Positions 1 to 6,600 of a stretch of DNA of 8,479 nt are shown piece by piece. The stretch's first letter is position 1, and every line of letters starts with the position of its first letter. The notes under the pieces were generated by a model. The model was given only the letters and a program-made list of their open reading frames with translations, was not told the DNA's origin and searched no databases. The translations under genes and the position numbers were made by a program. This DNA is from Competibacteraceae bacterium UBA3908 (GTDB lineage: Bacteria > Pseudomonadota > Gammaproteobacteria > Competibacterales > Competibacteraceae), in the NCBI GenBank assembly GCA_002391525.1, contig DGFE01000012.1, positions 1 through 8,479 on the forward strand, in the 5' to 3' direction.

Positions 1-19
1 AGATGTGTATAAGAGACAG
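1..19. other. Tn5/Nextera mosaic-end sequencing adapter
   Basis: The first 19 bases, AGATGTGTATAAGAGACAG, are exactly the Tn5 transposase mosaic end used in Nextera tagmentation libraries. They are not part of the organism's DNA. The spoVR reading frame runs through them without a stop only by chance. The missing end of that gene therefore reflects an untrimmed read or contig end and not a biological truncation. Confidence 0.97.
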
Positions 20-2639
20 CCTGGAAGCTGTCGTGTAACGGCCGGCGGTGGTAGCGGGTGTGCCGCAGGGTCAGCGAACGATCCTTGCGGTGCGCCACGT
101 TCCAGACCTGGATGTTCGGCTCGCGGCTGCCGAGGTTGTACTGATCGGACAGCGCCAAGCGCAGGCGCCGGTAGCCGGAGTCGTCGTGGATGGCGGTGAT
201 TTCCAGTTCATCCTGGGTGTCGTCGTCCAGCACCGCGAACAGCTTGAAATCGCGCATCACCTTGGGCGACAGATACTGGGCGATGAAGCTCTCGTCCTTG
301 AAGTTGCGCATCGCAAAGTCCAGCGTCTTGAGCCAGTCCTGACCGGCGATGTCCGGGAACCAGTGGCGGTCCTCGTCCGTCGGCTCCTGGCAGATGCGCT
401 TGATGTCGCTCATCATCGCGAAACCCAGCGCATAGGGGTTCAAACCGGAATAGTAGGGATGGTCGAAGGGCAATTGCTGGACGACGCTGGTGTGCGATTG
501 CAGGAACTCGATCATGAAGCCGTCGTTGACGTAGCCCTCGTCGTACAGCCGGTTCATCAGGGTGTAGTGCCAGAAGCAATTGTGGTTGATGAAGCAGGAA
601 GCCTTGTAGGCGTGGGAGTGCTCCACGCTGAAATCCACGACCGGCCCCTCGTCGCACTCGATGGACTCGATGGTGGTCAGATCGTCCTTGTCGAGAAACC
701 ACTTGACCGACGCCAGCGCATCCTCTAGAGCCCGCCGCTTGTACGACAGGCGAAAGCCGATTTTCTCCGCGAAGCGCCTGACATCCGAGCCGGTGATGAC
801 GAGCCGGAAGGTTCCGTCTTGCTGCGGCCTCACGGAGCTGACGATGCCGAGATTCAGGATGAGCAGTTGCTCGACCCGCAACAGATCGAGGCTCTTGCTG
901 ACGAGGATGACTTGACGGTCCTTGGCTGAAACACAGCCATCGGTGTCGAAGTGCCCGCGAAGGAAGGCACGGACGACGGCCTCCGGCGAGCGCAGGATGA
1001 TGTCCGGTACGGTCTTTCGTCCCGCGGCGCCCCAGCCGGTGGCTATTCCAAACGTCTGTTTGAACAGCCGCGCCAGCACGGCGCTGTGGACCGTCGAGTT
1101 GAAGTGGTTGCGGCTCGGTCGGCGCGATGCCGTGACCCCGAAGCTCGCATACATCGTTTGCTCGAAGAAGTCCAGCAGTTCCGAATCCCGCGACGTCAGA
1201 TTCACCCGGCTTGCATCGACGAAACCGTCCCCGGTCACCTGGCCCAACACTTCGGCCAAGTCGGCTCCCAGGGTCTCGGGCCGGCGGGCCAGGTCCTCGG
1301 GCGTCAACAAGGCCCCGGGATGATCGGGGTCGGCCTTGATCGCCTCCCACTCGTCGGCGCACGCCTGCAACCGGGCAACGGTCTGCGTTCCGACGGACAA
1401 GTCCGGAGCGGCGCGGCGCCATTGGTAGTAAGTACTCGTCGATACGTCATGCTTTTGGCAGACATCGGCGATACGAGGGCGAACTTTCAGCACATAGTCG
1501 ATCGGCGCCTCGGCGCTGGCGAAGACGGACTGACCACGGCGGATCTCCACGGTATCGCCGACCTTCAGGTTCCGCAGCTCGATCCATTCCCCGCCCACCA
1601 GGATTTTGTGGTCGGCCCCACCGTGCAGCTCGTACCCGTGCCGAGTCCTGATGCGGATGCGCCGCTTCGATGGATGCGTGAACCAGTTGACCACCCGGTT
1701 ACCATCCTCGACGCGCCCCGAGAATCGTGACTCCACCAGTTCCCGCGCCGGTATGAGGCCATGATCCGTCACGATTAGCGTGTCGCCGGTAACGCAGGCC
1801 CAGCCTTCATTCATCACCTGGGTTTGCCGCTGTGGATAAAAATATTGGCCGAGCTTGCGGACGATCCGCACGATCTCACGCTGCCACGGTTCCAGCAGCG
1901 GCGCGTTCTTCTCGATGAAGTACAGCAGATTTTCCTGCGGCTCCGCCGGGAAACGCTGTTCGACCGCGGCCTTTGCCGCTTCCGTGGGCTTGACCGGAAT
2001 GGTCCGCCACAGGTCGTTGAGTTGTAATTGTAAATAGGCTTCCCGTTCCTGCTGGCGCTGCTTCTCTTCCCGCAGCGACAGCGGCGCCGGATGCTTGTAG
2101 CGGTCCACCCCGTAGTTCATCAGCGCGTGGCAGGAATCGAGGAACAACTCCACGTTCTCCTCGCCGTAACGCTCCTCGCACTCGGCCACGTAATTGCGCG
2201 CGAACAGCAGGTAATCGATGATCGCGTCGGCGCTGGTCCAGGTGCGGAACAGGTAATTGCCCTTGAAGAAGGAGTTGTGACCGTAGGCGGCGTGAGCGAT
2301 GACCAGCGCCTGCATCATGGCGGTGTTTTCCTCCATGAGGTAGGCGATGCAGGGATCGGAGTTGATGACGATTTCGTAGGCCAGCCCCATCTGCCCGCGC
2401 CGGTAGTTCTTCTCGGTCAGCACGAACTGTTTGCCGTAGGACCAGTGTTTGTAACCGAGCGGCATCCCCACCGAGGAATAGGCGTCCATCATCTGCTCGG
2501 CGGTGATGATCTCGATCTGGTTCGGGTAGGTGTCCAGCCCGAATTCCTCGGCGGCGATGTGGCCGATGACCTCGTTGTAGCGTTCCAGCATCGGGAAGGT
2601 CCATTCGGACGACTCGGCGATCAATCGCGAAGAATTCAT
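20..2639 (-). CDS. spoVR: SpoVR/YcgB family protein interrupted by an intein (3' end missing)
   Basis: The frame from ATG at 2639 is open to the window edge with no stop: 873 codons before the adapter. Residues 1-281 and 688-873 are SpoVR/YcgB exteins. I see GYKHWSYGK near residue 62, AYEIVINSDPCIAYLMEENT near 87, AHAAYGHNSFFKGNY near 115, and after the intein PYYSGLNPYALGFAMMSDIKR, WFPDIAGQDW and LSPKVMRDF. Joined, the exteins give about 467 residues; E. coli YcgB is about 510, so roughly 40-45 C-terminal residues are lost at the adapter. The intein sits between Ala281 and Cys688, inside NEGWA/FWHYT. SpoVR was first known from spore cortex formation in Bacillus; its biochemical role is unclear, and in proteobacteria it is linked to the YeaG/YeaH stress module. 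The ATG overlaps the yeaH stop as ATGA, suggesting translational coupling. No frameshift is present. Family assignment is firm; function is not. Confidence 0.95.
933..1259 (-). other. LAGLIDADG (DOD) endonuclease core within the intein
   Basis: This covers residues 461-569 of the precursor, from the first to the second dodecapeptide motif. Motif 1 is VLGQVTGDGFVD with Asp471; motif 2 is FLRGHFDTDGC with Asp567, preceded by the usual Lys-x-Val-Pro segment (542-545). Two motifs in one chain predict a monomeric, pseudo-symmetric nuclease. Its expected target is the intein-less spoVR allele around the NEGWA/FWHYT codons. Neither motif is degraded, so the enzyme is plausibly active and the intein recently mobile. 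The second half of the domain (VSKSLDLLRVEQLLILNLG and onward, about 581-640) continues past this span to block F. Confidence 0.88.
1413..1475 (-). other. Helix-turn-helix-like segment inside the intein
   Basis: Residues 389-409 (RIADVCQKHDVSTSTYYQWR plus Arg) resemble the helix-turn-helix of IS3-family transposase OrfA proteins, typified by V-C-x-x-H-x-[IV]-S-x-x-T-[FY]-Y-x-W-[RK]. It sits between block B and the first endonuclease motif, where some large inteins carry an extra DNA-recognition region. It may help the endonuclease bind its site. The call rests on motif pattern alone. A chance similarity or a domain of different origin is possible. Confidence 0.55.
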
Positions 2640-3907
2640 GACACGCGCCTCTTGAACAGGTCTCGGAACACCGGGTAGATGTCGGCGGGACCATCGATCT
2701 GCCGCATGGCGAAGTGGGGGTGCAGGCTCTTCACTTCCTCGTAAGCCTCCCACAGGCTTTGATGGCGGTCCGGAGTGATTTCGATGTAGGCGAAATAGCG
2801 CACGAAGGGCATGATCTGCTTGAGCAGAATTTCCTTGCAGGCCGGCGAGTCGTGATGCCAGTTGTCGCCGTCCGAGGCTTGCGCCGCGTAGATGTTCCAA
2901 CTCGACAGCGGGTAGCGGGCGGCGACGATCTCACCCATCAGGTTGAGGGCGCTGGACACCACGGTGCCGCCGGTTTCCCGCGAGTAGAAGAACTCCTGTT
3001 CGTCCACTTCCTTGGCGACCGTGTGATGGCGGATGAACACCACCTCGATCTTCTCGTAGTTGCGCTTCAGGAACAGGTAGAGCAGGGTGAAAAACCGTTT
3101 GGCCAGGTCCTTGCGCGCCCGGTCCATCGAACCGGAGACGTCCATGATGCAGAACATCACCGCCTGGGTGGTCGGCTGCGGCTGCTTGATCCGGTTGACG
3201 TAGCGCAGGTCGAAGGTGTCGATGAACGGCACCGCCCGCGCCCGCGCCCGCAGGCGGTCGATTTCCTCGATCAGTCCCTGGGCGCGGCTTTCGTCCACCG
3301 GCGTCTCGGCCAGCAAGCGCTGCAGTTCCTCCTCCGCCTCGCGCAAGCGGCGGGTGTAGGGGGCGGCCATGGCCATCCGCCGCGCCAGCGCGCCTTTCAG
3401 CGAGCGCACCACGTCGATGTTGGAGGGGTTGCCGGCGCTGGTGAAGCCGGCCCGCACCGATTTGAACTCGGTGGCCTTGGCCAGTTGGGTGCGGACCAGG
3501 TTGGGCAGTTCCAGATCCTCGAAGAACAGTTCCAGGAACTCCTCGCGCGACAGCTCGAAAACAAAGTCGTCCTCGCCCTCGCCGCTGTTGCTGGCCTGGC
3601 CGGAGCCGGAGCCGCCACTCCCGCCGCCGCCCTGCGGTCGGGCCACCCGGTCGCCCTTGACGAATTCCTTGTTGCCGGGATGAATGGCTTCGCGGCGGCC
3701 ACCCGGACCGTGGCCGAACACGGGTTCGGACAGGTCGCGGGCGGGGATGTTGACTTTCTCGCCGTTATCGATGTCGGTAATGCTGCGGCCGTTCATAGCC
3801 TCGGTCACGGCCTTCTTGATCTGACTCTTGAAGCGCCGGATAAAACGCTGCCGGTTGACGGCGCTTTTGTTCCTGCCGTCCAGCCGTCGGTCGATAAGCG
3901 TGGCCAT
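2636..3907 (-). CDS. yeaH: YeaH/DUF444 family VWA-like protein
   Basis: This 423-residue protein aligns along its whole length with E. coli YeaH (about 427 aa). The N-terminus IDRRLDGRNKSAVNRQRF is diagnostic. A Gly/Ser-rich linker follows at about 92-103, then DDFVFELSREEFLELFFEDL (113-132). The C-terminal half is von Willebrand A-like, with the metal-site motif DVSGSMD (Asp256, Ser258, Ser260), ETGGTVVSSA (311-320) and ASDGDNW (344-350). Such VWA proteins usually act with AAA+ partners, here the kinase encoded just upstream. Its exact activity is unknown. The start has a strong GGAGG (3921-3917) nine bases upstream, nearly touching the yeaG stop, and the TGA overlaps the spoVR ATG by four bases. 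It is the middle gene of a three-gene operon and looks intact. Confidence 0.96.
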   Translation of the reverse strand: MATLIDRRLDGRNKSAVNRQRFIRRFKSQIKKAVTEAMNGRSITDIDNGEKVNIPARDLSEPVFGHGPGGRREAIHPGNKEFVKGDRVARPQGGGGSGGSGSGQASNSGEGEDDFVFELSREEFLELFFEDLELPNLVRTQLAKATEFKSVRAGFTSAGNPSNIDVVRSLKGALARRMAMAAPYTRRLREAEEELQRLLAETPVDESRAQGLIEEIDRLRARARAVPFIDTFDLRYVNRIKQPQPTTQAVMFCIMDVSGSMDRARKDLAKRFFTLLYLFLKRNYEKIEVVFIRHHTVAKEVDEQEFFYSRETGGTVVSSALNLMGEIVAARYPLSSWNIYAAQASDGDNWHHDSPACKEILLKQIMPFVRYFAYIEITPDRHQSLWEAYEEVKSLHPHFAMRQIDGPADIYPVFRDLFKRRVS

Positions 3908-3922
3908 GAGCGGTTTCCTCCG

Positions 3923-5845
3923 TCAGGATGCCTTGCGGACCCGCAGATACCAGTCGGACAGCAGCCGCACCTGCTTGGCCGTGTAACCCTTGGCCACCAT
4001 CCGGTCCACGAACTCCGCGTGCTTCTTCTGCTCGTCGGCGCTGGCCTTGGCGTTGAAGCTGATCACCGGCAACAGGTCCTCGGTGCTCGAGAACATCTTC
4101 TTTTCGATGACCGCGCGCAGTTTCTCGTAACTGGTCCAGGCCGGATTCCGCCCGGCGTTGTTGGCCCGCGCCCGCAGCACGAAGTTGACGATCTCGTTGC
4201 GGAAGTCCTTGGGGTTGCTGATGCCGGCGGGCTTCTCGATCTTCTCCAGTTCCGCGTTCAGCGCCGCCCGGTCGAACGACTCGCCGGTATCGGGATCGCG
4301 GTATTCCTGGTCCTGAATCCAGAAGTCGGCGTAGGTCACGTAGCGGTCGAAGATATTCTGGCCGTACTCGGAATACGACTCCAGATAGGCCTGCTGAAGC
4401 TCCTTGCCGATGAATTCGGCGTAGCGCGGCGCCAGGAAGCCTTTGAGGTAGGACAGATACCGCTCCTCGACATCCGCCGCGAACTGCTCGCGCTCGATCT
4501 GCCGCTCCAGCACGTAGAGCAGATGCACGGGGTTGGCCGCGACCTCGGCGTGATCGAAATTGAATACCTGCGACAGAATCTTGAAGGCAAACCGGGTGGA
4601 AATGCCGGTCATGCCCTCGTCCACCCCGGCGTAGTCCCGATATTCCTGGATCGACTTGGCCTTGGGGTCGGTATCCTTGAGATTCTCGCCGTCGTAGACC
4701 CGCATCTTGGAGAAGATGCTGGAATTTTCCGGTTCCTTGATCCGGGTCAGCACCGAGAATTGCGCCAGCATCTCCAGGGTGCCGGGCGCGCAGGACGCAT
4801 TGGCCAGCGAGCTGTGGGTCAGCAGTTTCCGGTAAATCTTCACCTCGTCCGAAACCCGCAGGCAGTAGGGCACCTTGACGATGTAGACCCGGTCGAGGAA
4901 GGCCTCGTTATTCTTGTTGTTCTTGAACGACTGCCATTCCGACTCGTTGGAGTGGGCCAGAATGATCCCCTCGAACGGGATGGCCGACAGCCCCTCGGTG
5001 CTGTTGTAGTTGCCTTCCTGGGTGGCGGTCAGCAACGGATGCAGCACCTTGATCGGCGCCTTGAACATCTCGACGAATTCCATCAGGCCGCGGTTGGAAC
5101 GGCACAGGGCGCCGGAAAAGCTGTAGGCGTCCGGGTCGTTCTGGGCCAGATGCTCCAGTTTGCGGATGTCCACCTTGCCGACCAGCGAGGAGATGTCCTG
5201 GTTGTTCTCATCGCCCGGCTCGGTCTTGGCGACGGCGATCTGATGCAAAATGGAGGGCCGCAGCTTGACCACGCGGAACTTGGTGATGTCGCCGTTGTAC
5301 TCGCGCAACCGCTTGGCCGCCCACGGCGACATGATGTGCCGCAGGTAGCGGCGCGGGATGCCGTAATCGTCTTCGAGAATCTGGCCGTCCTCGTCGGGAT
5401 TGAACAGCCCCAGCGGCGATTCGAACACCGGCGAGCCTTCGATGGCGTAGAACGACACCCTCTCCATCAGCTGCTTGAGCCGTTCGGCCAGCGACGATTT
5501 CCCGCCGCCCACCGGGCCGAGCAGATAGAGAATCTGTTTCTTCTCTTCCAACCCCTGGGCGGCGTGTTTGAGATAGGAGACGATCTGCTCGATGGCGTCC
5601 TCCATCCCGTAGAACTCCTCGAAGGCGGGATAGATCTTGAGCACCTTGTTCTGAAAGATGCGCGACAGCCGCGGGTCGTTGCGGGTGTCCACCAGCTCCG
5701 GTTCGCCGATGGCCAGCAGCAGTCGTTCGGCGGCGCTGGCGTAGGCGCTTGAATCCTGCTTGCAAAGGTCCAGATAGTCCTGGAGGGATAGGTTCTCTTC
5801 GCGGCTCTCTTCGTAGCGCGACAGGTAGCGGCGGAAAATGGTCAT
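3923..5845 (-). CDS. yeaG: PrkA/YeaG-type AAA+ serine protein kinase
   Basis: This 640-residue protein is very close to E. coli YeaG (about 644 aa), with long stretches such as YGMEDAIEQIVSYLKHAAQG, TEPGDENNQDIS and SYSEYGQNIFDRYVTYADFW matching from memory. The N-terminal two thirds is an AAA+ domain: Walker A GPVGGGKS near residues 110-117, a RGLMEFVEMF segment near 252-262 in the Walker B position, and LAHSNESEW near 296-304. The C-terminal part is the PrkA kinase region. E. coli YeaG is a Ser/Thr kinase involved in nitrogen starvation and persistence; YeaH and SpoVR are its usual genomic companions. Two in-frame ATGs lie six bases apart, at 5851 and 5845. I chose 5845 because the purine-rich ribosome site (5860-5853) sits seven bases before it but only one before 5851, and because MTIFRRY aligns with E. 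coli MNIFDHY. A sigma-54 element lies about 210 bp upstream. Confidence 0.97.
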   Translation of the reverse strand: MTIFRRYLSRYEESREENLSLQDYLDLCKQDSSAYASAAERLLLAIGEPELVDTRNDPRLSRIFQNKVLKIYPAFEEFYGMEDAIEQIVSYLKHAAQGLEEKKQILYLLGPVGGGKSSLAERLKQLMERVSFYAIEGSPVFESPLGLFNPDEDGQILEDDYGIPRRYLRHIMSPWAAKRLREYNGDITKFRVVKLRPSILHQIAVAKTEPGDENNQDISSLVGKVDIRKLEHLAQNDPDAYSFSGALCRSNRGLMEFVEMFKAPIKVLHPLLTATQEGNYNSTEGLSAIPFEGIILAHSNESEWQSFKNNKNNEAFLDRVYIVKVPYCLRVSDEVKIYRKLLTHSSLANASCAPGTLEMLAQFSVLTRIKEPENSSIFSKMRVYDGENLKDTDPKAKSIQEYRDYAGVDEGMTGISTRFAFKILSQVFNFDHAEVAANPVHLLYVLERQIEREQFAADVEERYLSYLKGFLAPRYAEFIGKELQQAYLESYSEYGQNIFDRYVTYADFWIQDQEYRDPDTGESFDRAALNAELEKIEKPAGISNPKDFRNEIVNFVLRARANNAGRNPAWTSYEKLRAVIEKKMFSSTEDLLPVISFNAKASADEQKKHAEFVDRMVAKGYTAKQVRLLSDWYLRVRKAS

Positions 5846-5852
5846 CGTCATA

Positions 5853-5860
5853 CCTCTCTC
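5853..5860 (-). promoter_or_regulatory. Ribosome binding site deciding the yeaG start
   Basis: On the minus strand the sequence reads GAGAGAGG, then T and two ATGs six bases apart. The GG ends one base before the first ATG, too close for good initiation, and seven bases before the second (5845). This favours the second ATG. Confidence 0.6.
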
Positions 5861-6051
5861 TGGTCGCGGAAGCGCGGCGGCTTCCGGTTCGAATCTGTCA
5901 AGTCAACACTGGGCGAGTCCTCCGTCGATCCGTGCGTCGGGTACCGGCCGGCGTACCGCCTTCCCCAGCCCGGTCCTGGCCGGCTTTGCGAGCATCCTCG
6001 CTGAGGGTTGGCTGTGGCTCGCTGCCCCACGGACGCTTCCGCAGGAAAGTA

Positions 6052-6068
6052 AGCAATTAACGGACCAA
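6052..6068 (-). promoter_or_regulatory. Sigma-54 (RpoN) -24/-12 promoter for yeaG operon
   Basis: The minus strand reads TTGGTCCGTTAATTGCT. Against YTGGCACGRNNNTTGCW it matches at 12 of the 14 specified positions apart from the R, C and A sites listed here: mismatches are C to T and A to C after TGG, and R to T. The invariant GG (-24) and GC (-12) are correctly spaced by ten bases, and TTGC is complete. Transcription would start near 6041, giving a leader of about 195 nt before yeaG. Control of yeaGH by RpoN/NtrC is established in E. coli, which supports the call. One such match could still arise by chance in 700 bp. Confidence 0.6.
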
Positions 6069-6161
6069 GCATGATTGAGGCGGGCATGGTCGGGATCCGG
6101 CATTCAAATGGGGCACGGGCACGCCCCGCAATGGGAGTAACTGAGGTAAAAACCATGGAAT

Positions 6162-6174
6162 CAATGGCTTGCTT
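6162..6174 (-). promoter_or_regulatory. Possible IHF site between enhancer and sigma-54 promoter
   Basis: CAATGGCTTGCTT matches the reverse complement of the IHF consensus (YAANNNNTTGATW) except for one base, and is followed by an AT-rich run. It lies between the NtrC-like palindrome and the -24/-12 element, where IHF bending often assists sigma-54 activation. The consensus is loose, so this is only a candidate. Confidence 0.25.
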
Positions 6175-6218
6175 ATATTTTGCTCTGCCTGAACGGTGTA
6201 TGAATAAATTGTTAGACC

Positions 6219-6240
6219 GGTAATCGCTTACCAAATTTGG
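6219..6240. repeat. Two adjoining palindromes, operator-like
   Basis: GGTAATCGCTTACC (6219-6232, arms of five around four bases) shares its last two bases with CCAAATTTGG (6231-6240, a perfect ten-base palindrome). AAATTTGGC (6233-6241) recurs with one change as AAACTTGGC (6253-6261), twenty bases on, roughly two helical turns. The arrangement looks like protein binding sites beside the NtrC-like palindrome. There is no T-tract, so a terminator is unlikely. Confidence 0.4.
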
Positions 6241-6270
6241 CGGACAGGCAGCAAACTTGGCAACTTCCTA

Positions 6271-6295
6271 TGCACTAGTTTAGTGCAATGCACTA
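6271..6295. promoter_or_regulatory. NtrC-like enhancer palindrome with a third half-site
   Basis: TGCACTAGTTTAGTGCA (6271-6287) is a perfect 7-3-7 palindrome that fits the NtrC operator pattern TGCACYA-N3-TRGTGCA known from glnA-type enhancers. One base further on, TGCACTA (6289-6295) repeats the half-site. The site lies about 225 bp upstream of the -12 element that points to yeaG, a normal enhancer distance for a sigma-54 activator. It is also about 310 bp upstream of perM, so an effect in that direction cannot be excluded. A different dimeric regulator with a similar palindrome is the main alternative. Confidence 0.6.
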
Positions 6296-6600
6296 AAAAC
6301 GACGGTCGGGTTGAACTTAAAATTCCATGATTGTCGGAGCGGACCAAAAATTCTCCAGCGACAAGCCAGCCAAGGCCACAGACAGAGCGAGGATTTGCTT
6401 GGCGATGGTGCGTGGTGTCGAAATTCGGTCAGCGCCGATCCGAATCGCCCTCTGGCGCGGCGTTTGGATCCCGGCCTCGGATACCGATAGACCACGGCGG
6501 ATGACGGCGGTTCAGATGCCAGCCAAAGGGAGTTGGGACTGTCAGGGCTTTATTGCTAACATCGTTCAGAACGCGGACGGAAAACGCCACAAGGGACCTC

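Larger units (their letters stand above)
579..1796 (-). mobile_element. Intein with LAGLIDADG homing endonuclease inserted in SpoVR
   Basis: Residues 282-687 of the SpoVR frame (406 aa) form an in-frame intein. Block A starts with Cys282 (CVTGDTLIVTDHGLIPA). Block B is around ELHGGADHKIL, with His344 and then ELRNLKVGDTV; the usual Thr of TxxH is Gly341. Block F/G is VVDFSVEHSHAYKA, then FINHN ending His686-Asn687, followed by Cys688 as the +1 nucleophile. Between the splicing halves lie a helix-turn-helix-like stretch (389-409) and a LAGLIDADG endonuclease with motifs LAEVLGQVTGDGFVD (461-475) and AFLRGHFDTDGC (558-569); acidic residues Asp471 and Asp567 are present. Splicing would restore NEGWA-CFWHYT, one residue different from E. 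coli NEGWATFWHYT. Everything required for class 1 cysteine splicing and for homing is visible. The intein's GC looks similar to its host gene, so its arrival is either old or from a similar donor. Confidence 0.94.
5861..6600. other. Non-coding divergent intergenic region
   Basis: About 740 bp separate yeaG from the plus-strand perM gene. Open frames here (for example minus 5848-6234, plus 6327 onward) have no recognisable domains, no good ribosome sites and irregular composition, so I call none of them genes. The region holds the sigma-54 element, the NtrC-like palindrome and the smaller repeats listed separately. A further inverted repeat, GGGGC-N8-GCCCC, lies at 6110-6127. A TTGTCG/CGACAA pair (6331-6336 and 6359-6364) could form a long-loop hairpin. 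From about 6370 to 6590 I see nothing definite, and no convincing sigma-70 promoter for perM. Confidence 0.7.

Noticed and set aside
208..1422. A 404-codon minus-strand frame starting at 1422, overlapping the intein and SpoVR C-terminal region
   Set aside because: It is in a different frame from the intein/SpoVR sequence, is Arg/Gly/Pro-rich and has no recognisable motif. The true frame, open from 2639, explains the DNA.
20..2639. Reading spoVR as two separate genes or a pseudogene split by an insertion
   Set aside because: Every codon from 2639 to the edge was read with no stop or frame change, and the insertion has intact splicing residues at both junctions, so splicing is the better explanation.
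2714..5752. A 1012-codon plus-strand open frame antisense to yeaG and yeaH
   Set aside because: Its opposite strand encodes two proteins with clear full-length homology. The antisense product is Leu/Gly/Val/His-rich with no domain, as expected from the complement of GC-rich codons.
5848..6234. A 128-codon minus-strand frame upstream of yeaG
   Set aside because: It has no ribosome site and no recognisable domain, overlaps the start of yeaG, and contains the sigma-54 element within it.
6237..6253. A TGGC...GC sigma-54-like match on the plus strand pointing to perM
   Set aside because: The GG and GC are correctly spaced, but the -12 element is CAGC and not TTGC, and the -24 element is only partly matched.
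6258..6274. TTGGCAACTTCCTATGC as another plus-strand sigma-54 promoter
   Set aside because: The spacing between GG and GC is eleven bases; sigma-54 promoters strictly need ten.
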